Source: DATFFO01 sp963744905 (GTDB lineage: Bacteria; Actinomycetota; Acidimicrobiia; Spongiisociales; ZC4RG35). From it: a stretch of DNA of 64,000 nucleotides. Position numbers and translations under genes: made by a program. Positions 53,309-62,436 of the stretch are shown here, piece by piece. The notes under the pieces were generated by a model. That model saw only the letters and a program-made list of their open reading frames with translations. It had not been told where the DNA came from and did not search any database. The stretch lies in contig CAVUUV010000005.1 of assembly GCA_963744905.1 (NCBI GenBank), forward strand, positions 1-64,000. The letters run 5' to 3'. The first letter of the stretch is position 1. The number at the start of each line of letters is the position of its first letter.

Positions 53309-53879
53309 GCGTGTCCCTTATGTGCTTGGGGGCTATCACCACCGCCGAGCCTACGGCGAGGAACACGAGCCAGCCGTTTGCGCCCAGCCCCCAGCCATGA
53401 GGAAGGTCGATGAACAGGGCGGCCACTGACGCGGCGACGTAGAGAACCAGCGACGCCAGCGCGGCCGGACCCGAACGGCGAGTGAGGATCACGGTCCCCA
53501 ACAGGACCATCACGATCAGGGGAAGGAGGTAGGGCCAGGCGGCCAGAATTATCCCACCCGATATCGCCAGGCCTTTCCCGCCCTGCAGGCCGTACCAGGG
53601 GTTGTAGACGTTGCCCAATGTGGCGGCGACGCCGGCTGCCGCTCCCCCCGGATCGCCTGCCAGCGAAATCCCCAGCCATACGGCACCTGCTCCCTTGACC
53701 AGCTCTGTGGCCAGAATCAAGGCCGCCAGCGTCCGTCCGCCCACCTGGAGGGCATTGCGTGTGCCCGGGTTGCCGGTCCCGCCGCCCCGCAGGTCGACGC
53801 CCCAAATCCGGGCCCAGAGATCGGCGCTGGGAATGCTGCCTATCCCCAGACCGACCAGAAAGGCGGCCGCCGCACTCAC
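53268..53879 (-). CDS. plsY: Glycerol-3-phosphate acyltransferase, PlsY type
   Basis: 203 aa from GTG 53879, overlapping the stop of the upstream nuclease gene (GTGA). Five hydrophobic helices. Motif 1 LGIGSIPSADLWAR, the GGGTGNPGTRNALQVGG phosphate loop, motif LILATELVKGAGAVWLG, and YNPWYGLQGGKGLAISGGIIL match PlsY, which uses acyl-phosphate. GNPWYGLQGGKG replaces the usual GHxxP-x4-KGGKG; the His is Tyr/Asn here, so activity should not be taken for granted. Confidence 0.85.
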   Translation of the reverse strand: MSAAAAFLVGLGIGSIPSADLWARIWGVDLRGGGTGNPGTRNALQVGGRTLAALILATELVKGAGAVWLGISLAGDPGGAAAGVAATLGNVYNPWYGLQGGKGLAISGGIILAAWPYLLPLIVMVLLGTVILTRRSGPAALASLVLYVAASVAALFIDLPHGWGLGANGWLVFLAVGSAVVIAPKHIRDTLRPAGPTPSRGGS

Positions 53880-56800
53880 TCCGGGTGCTCTCTCAACCAG
53901 GCAGACCCGGACGGGCAGAAGCGCGTGAACTCACATGAACGGCAAGCCGACGAGGGCTCGGGTTCGAACACTCCCTTCGTGATGCCGCCGGCCAGGTCCT
54001 CGACATGCTCCCGGGCCGATGTCATCCAGGCGGGGTCTGCCTCCGTGGTGATCACCTCCAGACCGTCGCCCAGATACACGAAACTCACCGAGAGGCGAGC
54101 AGGACGAGGGTGGCCGAAGTCGACCTGGTGGGTAGCCAGGGCATAGGCTTGCAGCTGAACGGTGAGCCAGGGTTCGGATCGGGGACGGCCGCTCTTGAAA
54201 TCGACGATCTCCCACCGCTGACCGTCGGGGTCCTGGTAGATCGCATCTATCCGGCCCCGCACCGTCAAGCCGGCATCGGTGGCGAACTGGAAGGGGACCT
54301 CCACCAGGATGGGGCGGTTCCGGGCGTAGGGAGAGCTCAGGTAGGTGGAGAAGGCGCTCACCACATTGGTGGGCACCGACTCTCCCTCCCACAGGTCGAA
54401 GCTCGACGGCCCGGCCTCTTGCAGAGGAACTTGTCCCAAAGCGTGTAATTCGATACGGCGATGAACATCGACGCCCCGATTGGCGGCGGGGCTGGGCCGG
54501 CGCGGCAAGCGATCGACGTGGCTCCAGTAGTAGCGGCGGGGGCAGGCAGCGTAGGTGACCAGGCCGCTGACGGAGGCGGCCGGGGGGCCGGCCTGCCGGG
54601 CGGGCCCTGCGGGCTCCTCTCCGAGCTCGAAGAGACGCGCCTGAAAATCGCTCAGCCGGGCCGTCACCTGTTCTTCCAAACCCGCCGCGCGAGCCAGCTC
54701 CATGGGCGCCCGGTCGTCGGCAAGAGCTTCCCTCACCGCGGCTGCCCACCCCCGGGAGAAGAGAGGGTCGGGAGCGAAGGTTCCCTCCTCGAGGCGTAAC
54801 ACCTCCGGACGCGGCGGGAGGGGGTCCCGGCCCAGGTCCTCGACCCCCTCGACCGAGGCCACCAGATCGAAGAGAGGGGATGGGTCGACCGGCCGCTGGG
54901 TGGGGGTGACCGCCCCATACCAGTGAGCACCACTGACGAACAGCTGATGGCGGGCGCGGGTGGTGGCGACATACGCAGTGCGCCACTCCTGGAGCAGGTG
55001 ACGCTCCCTGAGGAGGTCGTCGGCATCGTTGCGGGGAGTGCCGGCGTCGAATTCCGGAGGGTCATCGAGACGGAACTCGTGGGGGAGCCATTGAGGACGG
55101 GTGTAGGGATTCTCGAATGTGCCCGGGCGGGCGGGGAAGTTGCCTCTGGTCACCGCCGGCACGAATACCACGTCCCATTCCAGGCCCTTGGCGCGGTGGA
55201 TGGTGAGCAGGGCGACCGCCTCCTCTCCCGAGAGGCGGGCCGCGTCCAGCTCGTCGGCCGGATTGGACTCCATCACGTCGAGATGATGGAGGAAGGCTGC
55301 CAGCGAAGGCCGTCCTTCCAGAGGGCTCCATTCATCGGTGAGGTCCAGAAACCGGTAGAGGTTGAGACGAGCACTGAGCCGTCCTGCGTGACTGAGGGCT
55401 TCGACGTCGCGCCACATGCCGGTGACATCGAGGATGAGACGGGTCAGTTCGCCCAGGGCGACGCTCTGCGCTGCCTCGAGGAGGCTGCGGTATTCGGCCC
55501 GGAACCTGTACAGGGCCCTGTGCGCCCTTTCGGGGAGCCCGGGGATCTCCTCGAGGTGATCGAGCGCTTCCACCATGGTGTGCCGGGGCAATCGTTCGTG
55601 GTCTGCTTCCAGCTCCCGGTCGGGATCGCCCTGGGAGACCACCCAGCGGGTGAGATGAGCCAGGTCACCGATACCCAGGCCGAAGCGGGGCCCCATCAGG
55701 ATCCGGAGCAGCGAGGGCCCGTCCTCGGGCCCATGGAGGATGCTCATCCAGGCCCTGATGTCGGCAACCTGAGCCACAGCGAGCAGGCCGCCCAGGTTGG
55801 CCACCTCCACGGGGACATCGCGCAGGCCGAGCGCATCGTGTACCAGGGCGATGTGTCGGTTCTTGCGGAACAAGACCGCTATCTGGTTCCAGGGCACGCC
55901 GGACTCGTGCAGCCTCACCACCCGGTCGGCGATCCAGTCGGCCTCGGCCAGGGCATCTCCTGCCCATCGCAGGCCGACCCGCCCCCGGTCGGCTCCGGCC
56001 CGGGCCGTGAGCTTCGGTGCCCGGGGGCGGATCTGGGCCCGAATCAGGTTGGCCACATCGAGAATCAACCGGTCGCTCCGACGGTTCAGGGTGAGGGCGT
56101 GCTGTTGGGCCGGAGTTCCATCCGGGCGGGGGAATTGGAGCGGGAACGACTCGAAATTCGCCGGTGTGGCCCCCCGCCATTCGTAGATGGTCTGATCGGT
56201 GTCACCCACCGCCACCAGTGGAAAGCCATCCCCGAATAGGTGCTGGAGCAGGACTCTCTGGGCAGGGTTGGTGTCCTGGTATTCGTCGAGCAGGACCACC
56301 CGGTAACGGTTGCGGATGCGTTGGGCTATATCGGGGTGGAGGGCCAGGAGACGGACAGTCGCTGAGATCAGGTCCGCATAGTCGACGACGCCCAGCCGGC
56401 GTTTGTGGTCCTGGTAGTCCTGCCAGGCAGCCAGCAACTCCAGTCTCTCCGGCCAGGGGTCTTCGTCCGTCGCTGCTCTGGCGACGATGTCGGGGTCGGC
56501 AAGGTGATCGCCCAGGGCGGCGCCCATGCGCTGCACCTTCTCGACCGAGCCTTCCCAGGTCACGTCGAGATGGTCGAAGTCCCGGTGCCGGACCACTTCG
56601 AACAGGAGCTGGCGGGCGAAGGTGGGCGTGATCACCGACGCCCCCCGCTCGATGCCGACCAGGGCGCCGAACTCGGCCACCACCTGGGCGGCAAAGCCGT
56701 GATAGGTGTGCACCTCGGCCTCGCGACCCGGACCGAGATCGGGGGCGAGGAGGGCACGGATACGGTCGGCCAGCTCGGCTGCAGCTTTGTTGGTGAAGGT

Positions 56801-56995
56801 GATGCCGAGGACCGCCTCAGGTTCGATTCCTCGGGTGGTGGCGAGGTGATGGACGAGCATGGCTACGGTCGTCGTCTTGCCGGTTCCGGCCCCGGCGGCA
56901 ATGCGGATCGGGCCCAGAGACGCCGCCAGCACCCCCTGTTGCTCATCGGTGGGGTGGAGTCTCAGATCGACCTCCCCTCCGGCCAGGCCGGGCAT
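53876..56995 (-). CDS. UvrD-like helicase with C-terminal Fe-S RecB nuclease (AdnB-like)
   Basis: 1039 aa. SF1A motor: Walker A AGAGTGKT at 34-41, Walker B LLDEYQDT 235-242, motif QHALTLNRRSD, and late HRAKGLEWDVVFVP. The nuclease domain has GRIDAIYQDPDGQRWEIVDFKSGRP (D-x(n)-D-x-K), and the cluster ligands are Cys in YAACPRRYYW plus Cys1018, Cys1021 and Cys1027. Helicase and nuclease in one chain, in tandem with a similar protein, is the arrangement of mycobacterial AdnAB, which resects double-strand breaks. It overlaps the upstream gene by 34 bp. Confidence 0.88.
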   Translation of the reverse strand: MPGLAGGEVDLRLHPTDEQQGVLAASLGPIRIAAGAGTGKTTTVAMLVHHLATTRGIEPEAVLGITFTNKAAAELADRIRALLAPDLGPGREAEVHTYHGFAAQVVAEFGALVGIERGASVITPTFARQLLFEVVRHRDFDHLDVTWEGSVEKVQRMGAALGDHLADPDIVARAATDEDPWPERLELLAAWQDYQDHKRRLGVVDYADLISATVRLLALHPDIAQRIRNRYRVVLLDEYQDTNPAQRVLLQHLFGDGFPLVAVGDTDQTIYEWRGATPANFESFPLQFPRPDGTPAQQHALTLNRRSDRLILDVANLIRAQIRPRAPKLTARAGADRGRVGLRWAGDALAEADWIADRVVRLHESGVPWNQIAVLFRKNRHIALVHDALGLRDVPVEVANLGGLLAVAQVADIRAWMSILHGPEDGPSLLRILMGPRFGLGIGDLAHLTRWVVSQGDPDRELEADHERLPRHTMVEALDHLEEIPGLPERAHRALYRFRAEYRSLLEAAQSVALGELTRLILDVTGMWRDVEALSHAGRLSARLNLYRFLDLTDEWSPLEGRPSLAAFLHHLDVMESNPADELDAARLSGEEAVALLTIHRAKGLEWDVVFVPAVTRGNFPARPGTFENPYTRPQWLPHEFRLDDPPEFDAGTPRNDADDLLRERHLLQEWRTAYVATTRARHQLFVSGAHWYGAVTPTQRPVDPSPLFDLVASVEGVEDLGRDPLPPRPEVLRLEEGTFAPDPLFSRGWAAAVREALADDRAPMELARAAGLEEQVTARLSDFQARLFELGEEPAGPARQAGPPAASVSGLVTYAACPRRYYWSHVDRLPRRPSPAANRGVDVHRRIELHALGQVPLQEAGPSSFDLWEGESVPTNVVSAFSTYLSSPYARNRPILVEVPFQFATDAGLTVRGRIDAIYQDPDGQRWEIVDFKSGRPRSEPWLTVQLQAYALATHQVDFGHPRPARLSVSFVYLGDGLEVITTEADPAWMTSAREHVEDLAGGITKGVFEPEPSSACRSCEFTRFCPSGSAWLREHPE

Positions 56996-59962
56996 ACGCG
57001 TCGGAAATCACAGCGGTCGCAATGTCTTCCCACTTTGGGTGTCCAGTCCTCGGCCAGGATATTCCGGGCGACCTGGTCCAGCGCCTCCCTCACCTTGTCC
57101 AGCTGTTCCATATCGAAGGGGAAGGTCTTGCGGCTGCTCCTCGCCAGCGGATACCACAGCTCGGCCGCGACCGGCGGCCCCACCTCTCGCAGCCGGGGAT
57201 GTTCCGCCGCGGCGAGCAGATAGAAGCCGAGCTGGAGCGATGACCCGGCTTCCTTCAGGTTGGGTGGCGTCCTGGAGGTCTTGTAGTCGACCACCTTCAC
57301 GCCGCCATCGGCCCGGTCGACCCGGTCGGCGCGGCCGATCCAATCCACACCCCCGATCGAGGCAGCCATGTCCAGTTCCAATGCCACGGGGGGCTCGTCA
57401 CCCCCCGGCCAGTTCCCATAGATCTCGGCCAGGAGCTCGTGAGCGCGGCGATACCACGCTCGATTCACCTCGGGAGTGCCGAAGTCCGCCTTCTCTGCCC
57501 ACACCGAATCGAGGTGGAGCAGTGCCTGTTCCAGCTGGGCATGGGGCCTGGTGACCGACAGGGCCTGGCGCTCGGCCAGCTCGAGAACCTCGTGGATGAT
57601 GGACCCGAAAGCGAGGTAAGGGGACTCGGTGTCGATGGCCCGAAGCCGGCGGTCGAGAACGTAGCGGCGGGGACATTGGTCGTAGAGGGTCGCCTGGCTC
57701 GGAGAGAGGCGCAGGTCGGCGCCTACCACCCCGGTGCTGGGCCCGTGCTCGGGAACGCCGGCGAAGAAGGCGGGCTCCCACGGCGCCTCCGGCGAGACCA
57801 GGGAGCCCAGTGCAGCCAGACGATCGACGGAGGGAGCCGAGGGGTCGGACACCAAACGGCGCAGGCGCGACTCGGCATCGGAGAGGGTGAGGGGGGCGAA
57901 CCCCTCGCCGGGAGTGCGTGGAGGCGGGCCGATCTCCTCGAAGGTGGCGGCTCCGACACCGGCCAGGATGAATCGCGACGGGCGCCGTTCGCCCTCGTCG
58001 ATGCCGGCAGTGGTGGCGGTCCAGACGACGCGGTGGCGGGCCCGGGTGGTGGCGGTGTAGGCGAGCCGCCTCTCTTCGGCCAGGCGGAAGGCGGCCTGGG
58101 CGGCGGCATCTGTCGTCAGGCGAGGAGATAGGAGCTGAGGCTGGAGTAAAGCCCGGTTGCGGCGGGTGTCGGGAAACACGCCTTCGACCGCATCGGCCAC
58201 GAACACGACCTGGAATTCGAGCCCCTTGGCCTGATGCAGGGTGGTGACTACGAGGCGGTCGTGTTCAGGTCGGCTGAAACTGAGTAGCGGGGTCTCCTCG
58301 AAGTCACCGGCCAGGGTGGCCTCGAACCAGGCGGCCAGGGTGATGTCGGTGTCACGCTGGGACTGGCGGTCCAGCATGCGGGCCAGCGAGGTCCATGCTG
58401 CCCGGTAGTCGCCACGTTCAGGGTCGATCACCAGGGATTCGAGATGGGGGAGGTTGTCCCAGACGTGCCAGAAGCCCTGCACGGCGGGAAGGTCCGTGGC
58501 CCATGCGGGGTCGTCTATGAGATCCGCCAGTGAGGTCGCGTCGGGGAGATATTGGCGAATCGTCTCGGGCCAGCCGGCGCCCTCCCGACGGCTCCGTCTC
58601 ACCAGATCCCTTTCGAGTCCCAGGGGAAGATGGAGCAATGGTCCGAGCAAGAGCCGGCGCACCGCGCGCCGGCGTTCGTCTCCGTTGGGAGCCGAGGTTG
58701 CGGCGATGACGACGTCATGGATCATGCGGATGGCGGGATGGTCCACCAGGCGGGTGTCGGGCCGGTCATGGGGGATCCGGCGGCGCTCGAGAGCGCGGGA
58801 TAGCTCGGGCAGGAGGTGACGCGTGGAGCGAACTACCACGGCCATCTCCCTCAGTTGCACCCCATCAGCCCTATGCAGACGCTCCACCTCGCCGGCTATC
58901 CACTCCGCCTCGGCGGAACGCTGGTCGAATGTGTAGGCCTCCACCGTGCCGGGATGAGCAGCGGGCGTGACGTCGAGGCGTAAAGGCCCGGCCACCGGGT
59001 TGGGGGCGACGATGCGCCGGGCAGATTCGAGGATCGGCGCCGGCACCCGAAGCGAGCGGGACAGGAGCCACACCGTGGGATCCTGTCCCGTCCGTCCTTT
59101 CATCCGGTCGACGAACCCCTCGACGTTGTCGAGATCAGCTCCCCGGAATGAGTAGATGGACTGATGGGGATCCGCCGCCACGGTGATGTTCCCTCCCGGT
59201 CCTGCCAGCGATTCGGCCAGCCTGGTCTGGACGGGCGAGGTGTCCTGGTATTCGTCCACCAGCACGTACTCGAACTGGTCGGTGTGCTCGCCACGGGAGA
59301 TGACGCCCACTGCCTCGAGAAGGAGGGTCCCATAATCCACCCGGCCGGTTTGGTCCAGCGCATGGCGATAGGCCGTAAGAAAGGCAGGTAGCGCGGACCA
59401 GTCGGCGCGCTTTGTCGGCTAGCTCGGCCAGTTGGGGGCCGGTGAGGAGACGTTCCTGACAGCGCATCACGAAGTCCGCCACCTCGGCGGCGAAGGTGAC
59501 CGTGGACAGGAGTGGACGAAATGGAGACGGCCACCGTGACGGGTCTTCGGAAGACAGCAACTGACCCACCAGCCGCACCTGCTCGGGACCCGTCATCAGC
59601 ACCGGCATCGCCCTACCCTGCGCGGCGCGGCTGGTCTCGACCAGCCGGTGGGCGAAAGAGTGGAATGTGGTGGCGGTGGCACCCGATGCCGGCCTGGTGA
59701 GGAGATTCTCGATTCGCCCTTCGAGCTCGGAGGCGGACCGGCGCGAGAAGGTGAGAACCACCACGGCGGGAGCGGGAGTGCCCGCTTCTATCAGCCGGGC
59801 GGCCCGACGGGCCAGAAATTGAGTCTTCCCGGTCCCCGGGCCTGCCAGGACCAGTTGGGGGCCGGCCACCGCACCCAGGGCTTCCTCCCAGTCGTCGGGA
59901 TGGGCCAGCGTGTGAGGGGTCGGGGGCACGGGTGGCGCGATGTTAGGTGCCGCCCTCGTCAT
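56962..59962 (-). CDS. UvrD-like helicase-nuclease (AdnA-like), one-base frameshift
   Basis: About 999 aa across a shift. ATG 59962; Walker A GPGTGKT at 41-47, LTFSRRSASELEGRI, TTFHSFAHRL. After QLAELADKAR the frame breaks near plus-strand 59404-59410. The next frame continues DWSALPAFLTAYRHALDQTGRVDYG, Walker B YVLVDEYQDTSPVQ, DPHQSIYSFRGAD, TLHQAKGLEFQVVFVADAVEG. A RecB-type nuclease follows with VKVVDYKTSRTPP and cluster Cys in YDQCPRRYV and CDRCDFRRVC. The span of 3001 nt is 1000 codons plus one base. It is the first half of the AdnAB-like pair. Confidence 0.8.
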
Positions 59963-59978
59963 GACCGGCAGGGACAGA

Positions 59979-60191
59979 TCAGGCCGCCTCCGCTACCTGG
60001 ATCGTATGGTCGAGCCACGGGTCGGCCGGCCCATCGGGTGCCATCGGACGCTCGACCTCCTCGAATCCGATCCCGGCTGTGGCCAGGTTGGCCATGGCGG
60101 TGGCGAAAGCGTCGGCCCTGGGGGCGCCAGGGCGGAAGCGCGTCTGTGCGGTGGTCTGTGTGCTCTTCTGTGGGGCGGTGTTGTCGCTCAT
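59979..60191 (-). CDS. Small hypothetical protein upstream of the AdnA-like gene (70 aa)
   Basis: ATG 60191 to stop 59979, 16 bp before adnA on the same strand. A polar Thr/Gln-rich start (MSDNTAPQKSTQTTAQTRF) is followed by PRADAFATAMANLATAGIGFEEVERP and an acidic end with WLDHTIQVAEAA. No signal peptide or membrane helix. A -10 box 7 nt upstream and the operon position support a real gene. Family not recognised; a role with the nuclease is possible by position only. Confidence 0.6.
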   Translation of the reverse strand: MSDNTAPQKSTQTTAQTRFRPGAPRADAFATAMANLATAGIGFEEVERPMAPDGPADPWLDHTIQVAEAA

Positions 60192-60198
60192 AGTCCGG

Positions 60199-60204
60199 AA
60201 CCTA
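60199..60204 (-). promoter_or_regulatory. Probable -10 element, leaderless 70-aa gene and the helicase-nuclease operon
   Basis: TAGGTT on the minus strand, 7 nt before ATG 60191. Confidence 0.5.
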
Positions 60205-60265
60205 TCTGAGGGGTATGACACTTCTTGCCCCCGGGTTCGCCCCGGCGCAGGGCGAGTGACTGAGT

Positions 60266-60271
60266 TAGCGT
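60266..60271 (+). promoter_or_regulatory. Probable -10 element of glutamate dehydrogenase
   Basis: TAGCGT, 25 nt before ATG 60297; unlike its neighbours this gene has a leader with AGAGAGG just before the start. Confidence 0.45.
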
Positions 60272-60296
60272 GAGGGGACCCGAGACAGAGAGGCAG

Positions 60297-61574
60297 ATGA
60301 CGGAAGCCAACGGCAACATGATGGAGTGGGAGTCGGCCATGTACCGGGAGGCGGTCGGTCAATTCAACCGGGTCGCCGAACTGATGGGACTCGACGAGAA
60401 CGTCACCGAGAGGCTCCGGTTTCCCCAAAAGGCGACCGTGGTCACCTTTCCGTTCCGACACGACAATTACAGGGACGTCGACACCCTCTTCGGTTACCGG
60501 GTCCAGCACCTCACCACGATGGGTCCAACCAAGGGCGGTATCCGTTTCGCCGGTGATGTCAATCTGGGCGAGGTGGCCGCACTCGCCATGCTGATGACCT
60601 GGAAGTGCTCCATCGTCGGTGTGCCGTTCGGGGGGGCCAAGGGCGGGGTCAGGGTCGATCCGATGAAGCTCTCCAGAGCGGAGCTACAAAGGGTGACGCG
60701 CCGCTTCACGATGGAGATCATCAACGTCATCGGCCCTGACACCGATATCCCCGCCCCCGACATGGGGACCAATGAGCAGGTCATGGCCTGGCTCATGGAC
60801 ACCTACAGCCAGCACGTGGGACATTCCGTCCCCGCCATCGTCACCGGCAAGCCCCCCGCTCTGGGGGGAAGTGTGGCCCGCCGTGAAGCCACCGGACGCG
60901 GTCTCATGTTCCTGCTTCCCCAGGCCGCCCACCACGTCGGCATGGACGCCTCCAACGCCCGGGTCGTGATCCAGGGGTTCGGGAACGTGGGTCGTTACGC
61001 GGCGGTGGCGGCCTCCGAGATGGGCTGTCGGGTGGTGGCGGTCTCCGACATCTCGGGCACCATCCACGACGAGAACGGCCTGGACATCGCCAACGTGGGC
61101 AAATGGGTCGACCAGAACCGTCTCCTCGAGGGATACCCCGACGCCGAGCACCTCGACGGGGCGGCTCTGTTCAGACTTCCCTGCGATGTTCTGGTGCCGG
61201 CCGCCCTGCAGGGGGTCATCACCAAGGACAATGCCGACGACATCCAGGCTCAGATCATCATCGAGGGGGCCAACAATCCCACCAACCTCGATGCCAGCGA
61301 CATGCTCCGGGACAGAGGGGTATTCATAGTGCCCGATGTGCTGGCCAACGCCGGGGGAGTCACGGTCAGCTATTTCGAGTGGGTCCAGGACGTGCAGAAG
61401 TACTTCTGGTCCGAGAACGAGATCGTGGGGCGTCTCCGCGAGATCATGACCCGCGCCTTCGACGACGTAGCCTCGATCGCCAATGCCGAGGGTGTCGACA
61501 TGCGAACCGCCGCCCTCATCAAGGGGATAAGAAGGGTGGCCGACGCCAAGCTGGTTCGGGGTATCTTCCCCTGA
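60297..61574 (+). CDS. Glu/Leu/Phe/Val dehydrogenase (probable glutamate dehydrogenase)
   Basis: 425 aa from ATG 60297, with AGAGAGG upstream; GTG 60270 overlaps the -10 box. Substrate-binding MGPTKGGIRFAGDVNLGEV and catalytic Lys115 in PFGGAKGGVRVDP; Asp in PDTDIPAPDMGTNEQVM; NAD-binding IQGFGNVGRYAAVAASEMG. The size (about 420) is that of the hexameric NAD-type catabolic enzymes. It interconverts glutamate and 2-oxoglutarate. It is convergent with the RecB-like gene 12 bp downstream. Confidence 0.92.
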   Translation: MTEANGNMMEWESAMYREAVGQFNRVAELMGLDENVTERLRFPQKATVVTFPFRHDNYRDVDTLFGYRVQHLTTMGPTKGGIRFAGDVNLGEVAALAMLMTWKCSIVGVPFGGAKGGVRVDPMKLSRAELQRVTRRFTMEIINVIGPDTDIPAPDMGTNEQVMAWLMDTYSQHVGHSVPAIVTGKPPALGGSVARREATGRGLMFLLPQAAHHVGMDASNARVVIQGFGNVGRYAAVAASEMGCRVVAVSDISGTIHDENGLDIANVGKWVDQNRLLEGYPDAEHLDGAALFRLPCDVLVPAALQGVITKDNADDIQAQIIIEGANNPTNLDASDMLRDRGVFIVPDVLANAGGVTVSYFEWVQDVQKYFWSENEIVGRLREIMTRAFDDVASIANAEGVDMRTAALIKGIRRVADAKLVRGIFP

Positions 61575-61586
61575 CCGGAGGAGCCA

Positions 61587-62423
61587 TCAGTCGGCGAAGG
61601 CGGGGCAGCGATCCCGGAACGAGCACCAGTCGCACAATCTCCCCGGCCGGGGAGGGAAGCGATCCTCGGCCAGGGCCTTTGAGATTCGGTTCCACAGGGC
61701 CCTCAGCTGGCGCTCCATGGCGTCGAGCTGGCGCTCATCGACCTCACAGCGATACAGGGTGGGGCCGTTGAGATACAGCAGCCGGATCTCGGTCGGAGTC
61801 TCGCCGGTGCTACGGCGTATCAACAGGGCGTAGATCTTCAGGGCGAAGAAGGCCCCGAAGGCGTACCTCTCCGGAGGGGCCTTGCCCGTCTTGTAATCGG
61901 TGATGACGAGGTGACCCTCGTCGTCCCGGTCGATTCGGTCGAGGATGCCCCGGATCACCATTCCGTCCAGGTCTTCGGTCATGTCCATCTCCCGATCGAC
62001 CGGTGCCACCCGGGAGGGATCCTCGACGCTGAAGTAGTTGGCCAGTAGCTCCATCGACTCCAGACCCCAGGTGCGCTCGTCTTCGACCGACTCGAATAGG
62101 TCCTCGTACTCGGATTCTGCCCGCATCTCGGTCCATGCCCGACGGAACAGGTCGTAGAGGCGATCCGGCGTTCTCTGGGATGCGGGCAGGTCGTACAGCC
62201 ATTGCAGGGCCAGGTGGGCGGTGGTGCCCCGGGCTTGATGGATCGTGGTGGGCTCGGGGAGGCGGTCCACTGCCCTGAACTTGAACAACTGGGGGCAGGT
62301 CTTGAAGTCGCCCGCCCGGCTCGGGGAGAGGGTGCGGAGGATCGGGTCTGTGGGGCGGTCGACCTCGGTCGTAGCAGTGACGCCTGTCGGAGCACCGGTT
62401 GCGGAAGCCGTGTCAACGGTCAT
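61587..62423 (-). CDS. PD-(D/E)XK nuclease family protein with Fe-S cluster (RecB/Cas4-like)
   Basis: 278 aa from ATG 62423 (a GTG at 62432 would add three residues). LSPSRAGDFKTCPQLFKFRAVDRLPEP carries the first cluster Cys; GILDRIDRDDEGHLVITDYKTGKAPP is the nuclease D...D-x-K core, and LCDWCSFRDRCPAF gives the Cys-x2-Cys-x5-Cys ligands. It is a stand-alone exonuclease domain, similar to the mycobacterial Rv2119-type RecB family protein. No cas genes or CRISPR array are nearby, so a Cas4 role is unlikely. Confidence 0.87.
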   Translation of the reverse strand: MTVDTASATGAPTGVTATTEVDRPTDPILRTLSPSRAGDFKTCPQLFKFRAVDRLPEPTTIHQARGTTAHLALQWLYDLPASQRTPDRLYDLFRRAWTEMRAESEYEDLFESVEDERTWGLESMELLANYFSVEDPSRVAPVDREMDMTEDLDGMVIRGILDRIDRDDEGHLVITDYKTGKAPPERYAFGAFFALKIYALLIRRSTGETPTEIRLLYLNGPTLYRCEVDERQLDAMERQLRALWNRISKALAEDRFPPRPGRLCDWCSFRDRCPAFAD

Positions 62424-62430
62424 GGCCGGC

Positions 62431-62436
62431 ACCCTA
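62431..62436 (-). promoter_or_regulatory. Probable -10 element, leaderless RecB-like nuclease gene
   Basis: TAGGGT on the minus strand, 7 nt before ATG 62423. Confidence 0.5.
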
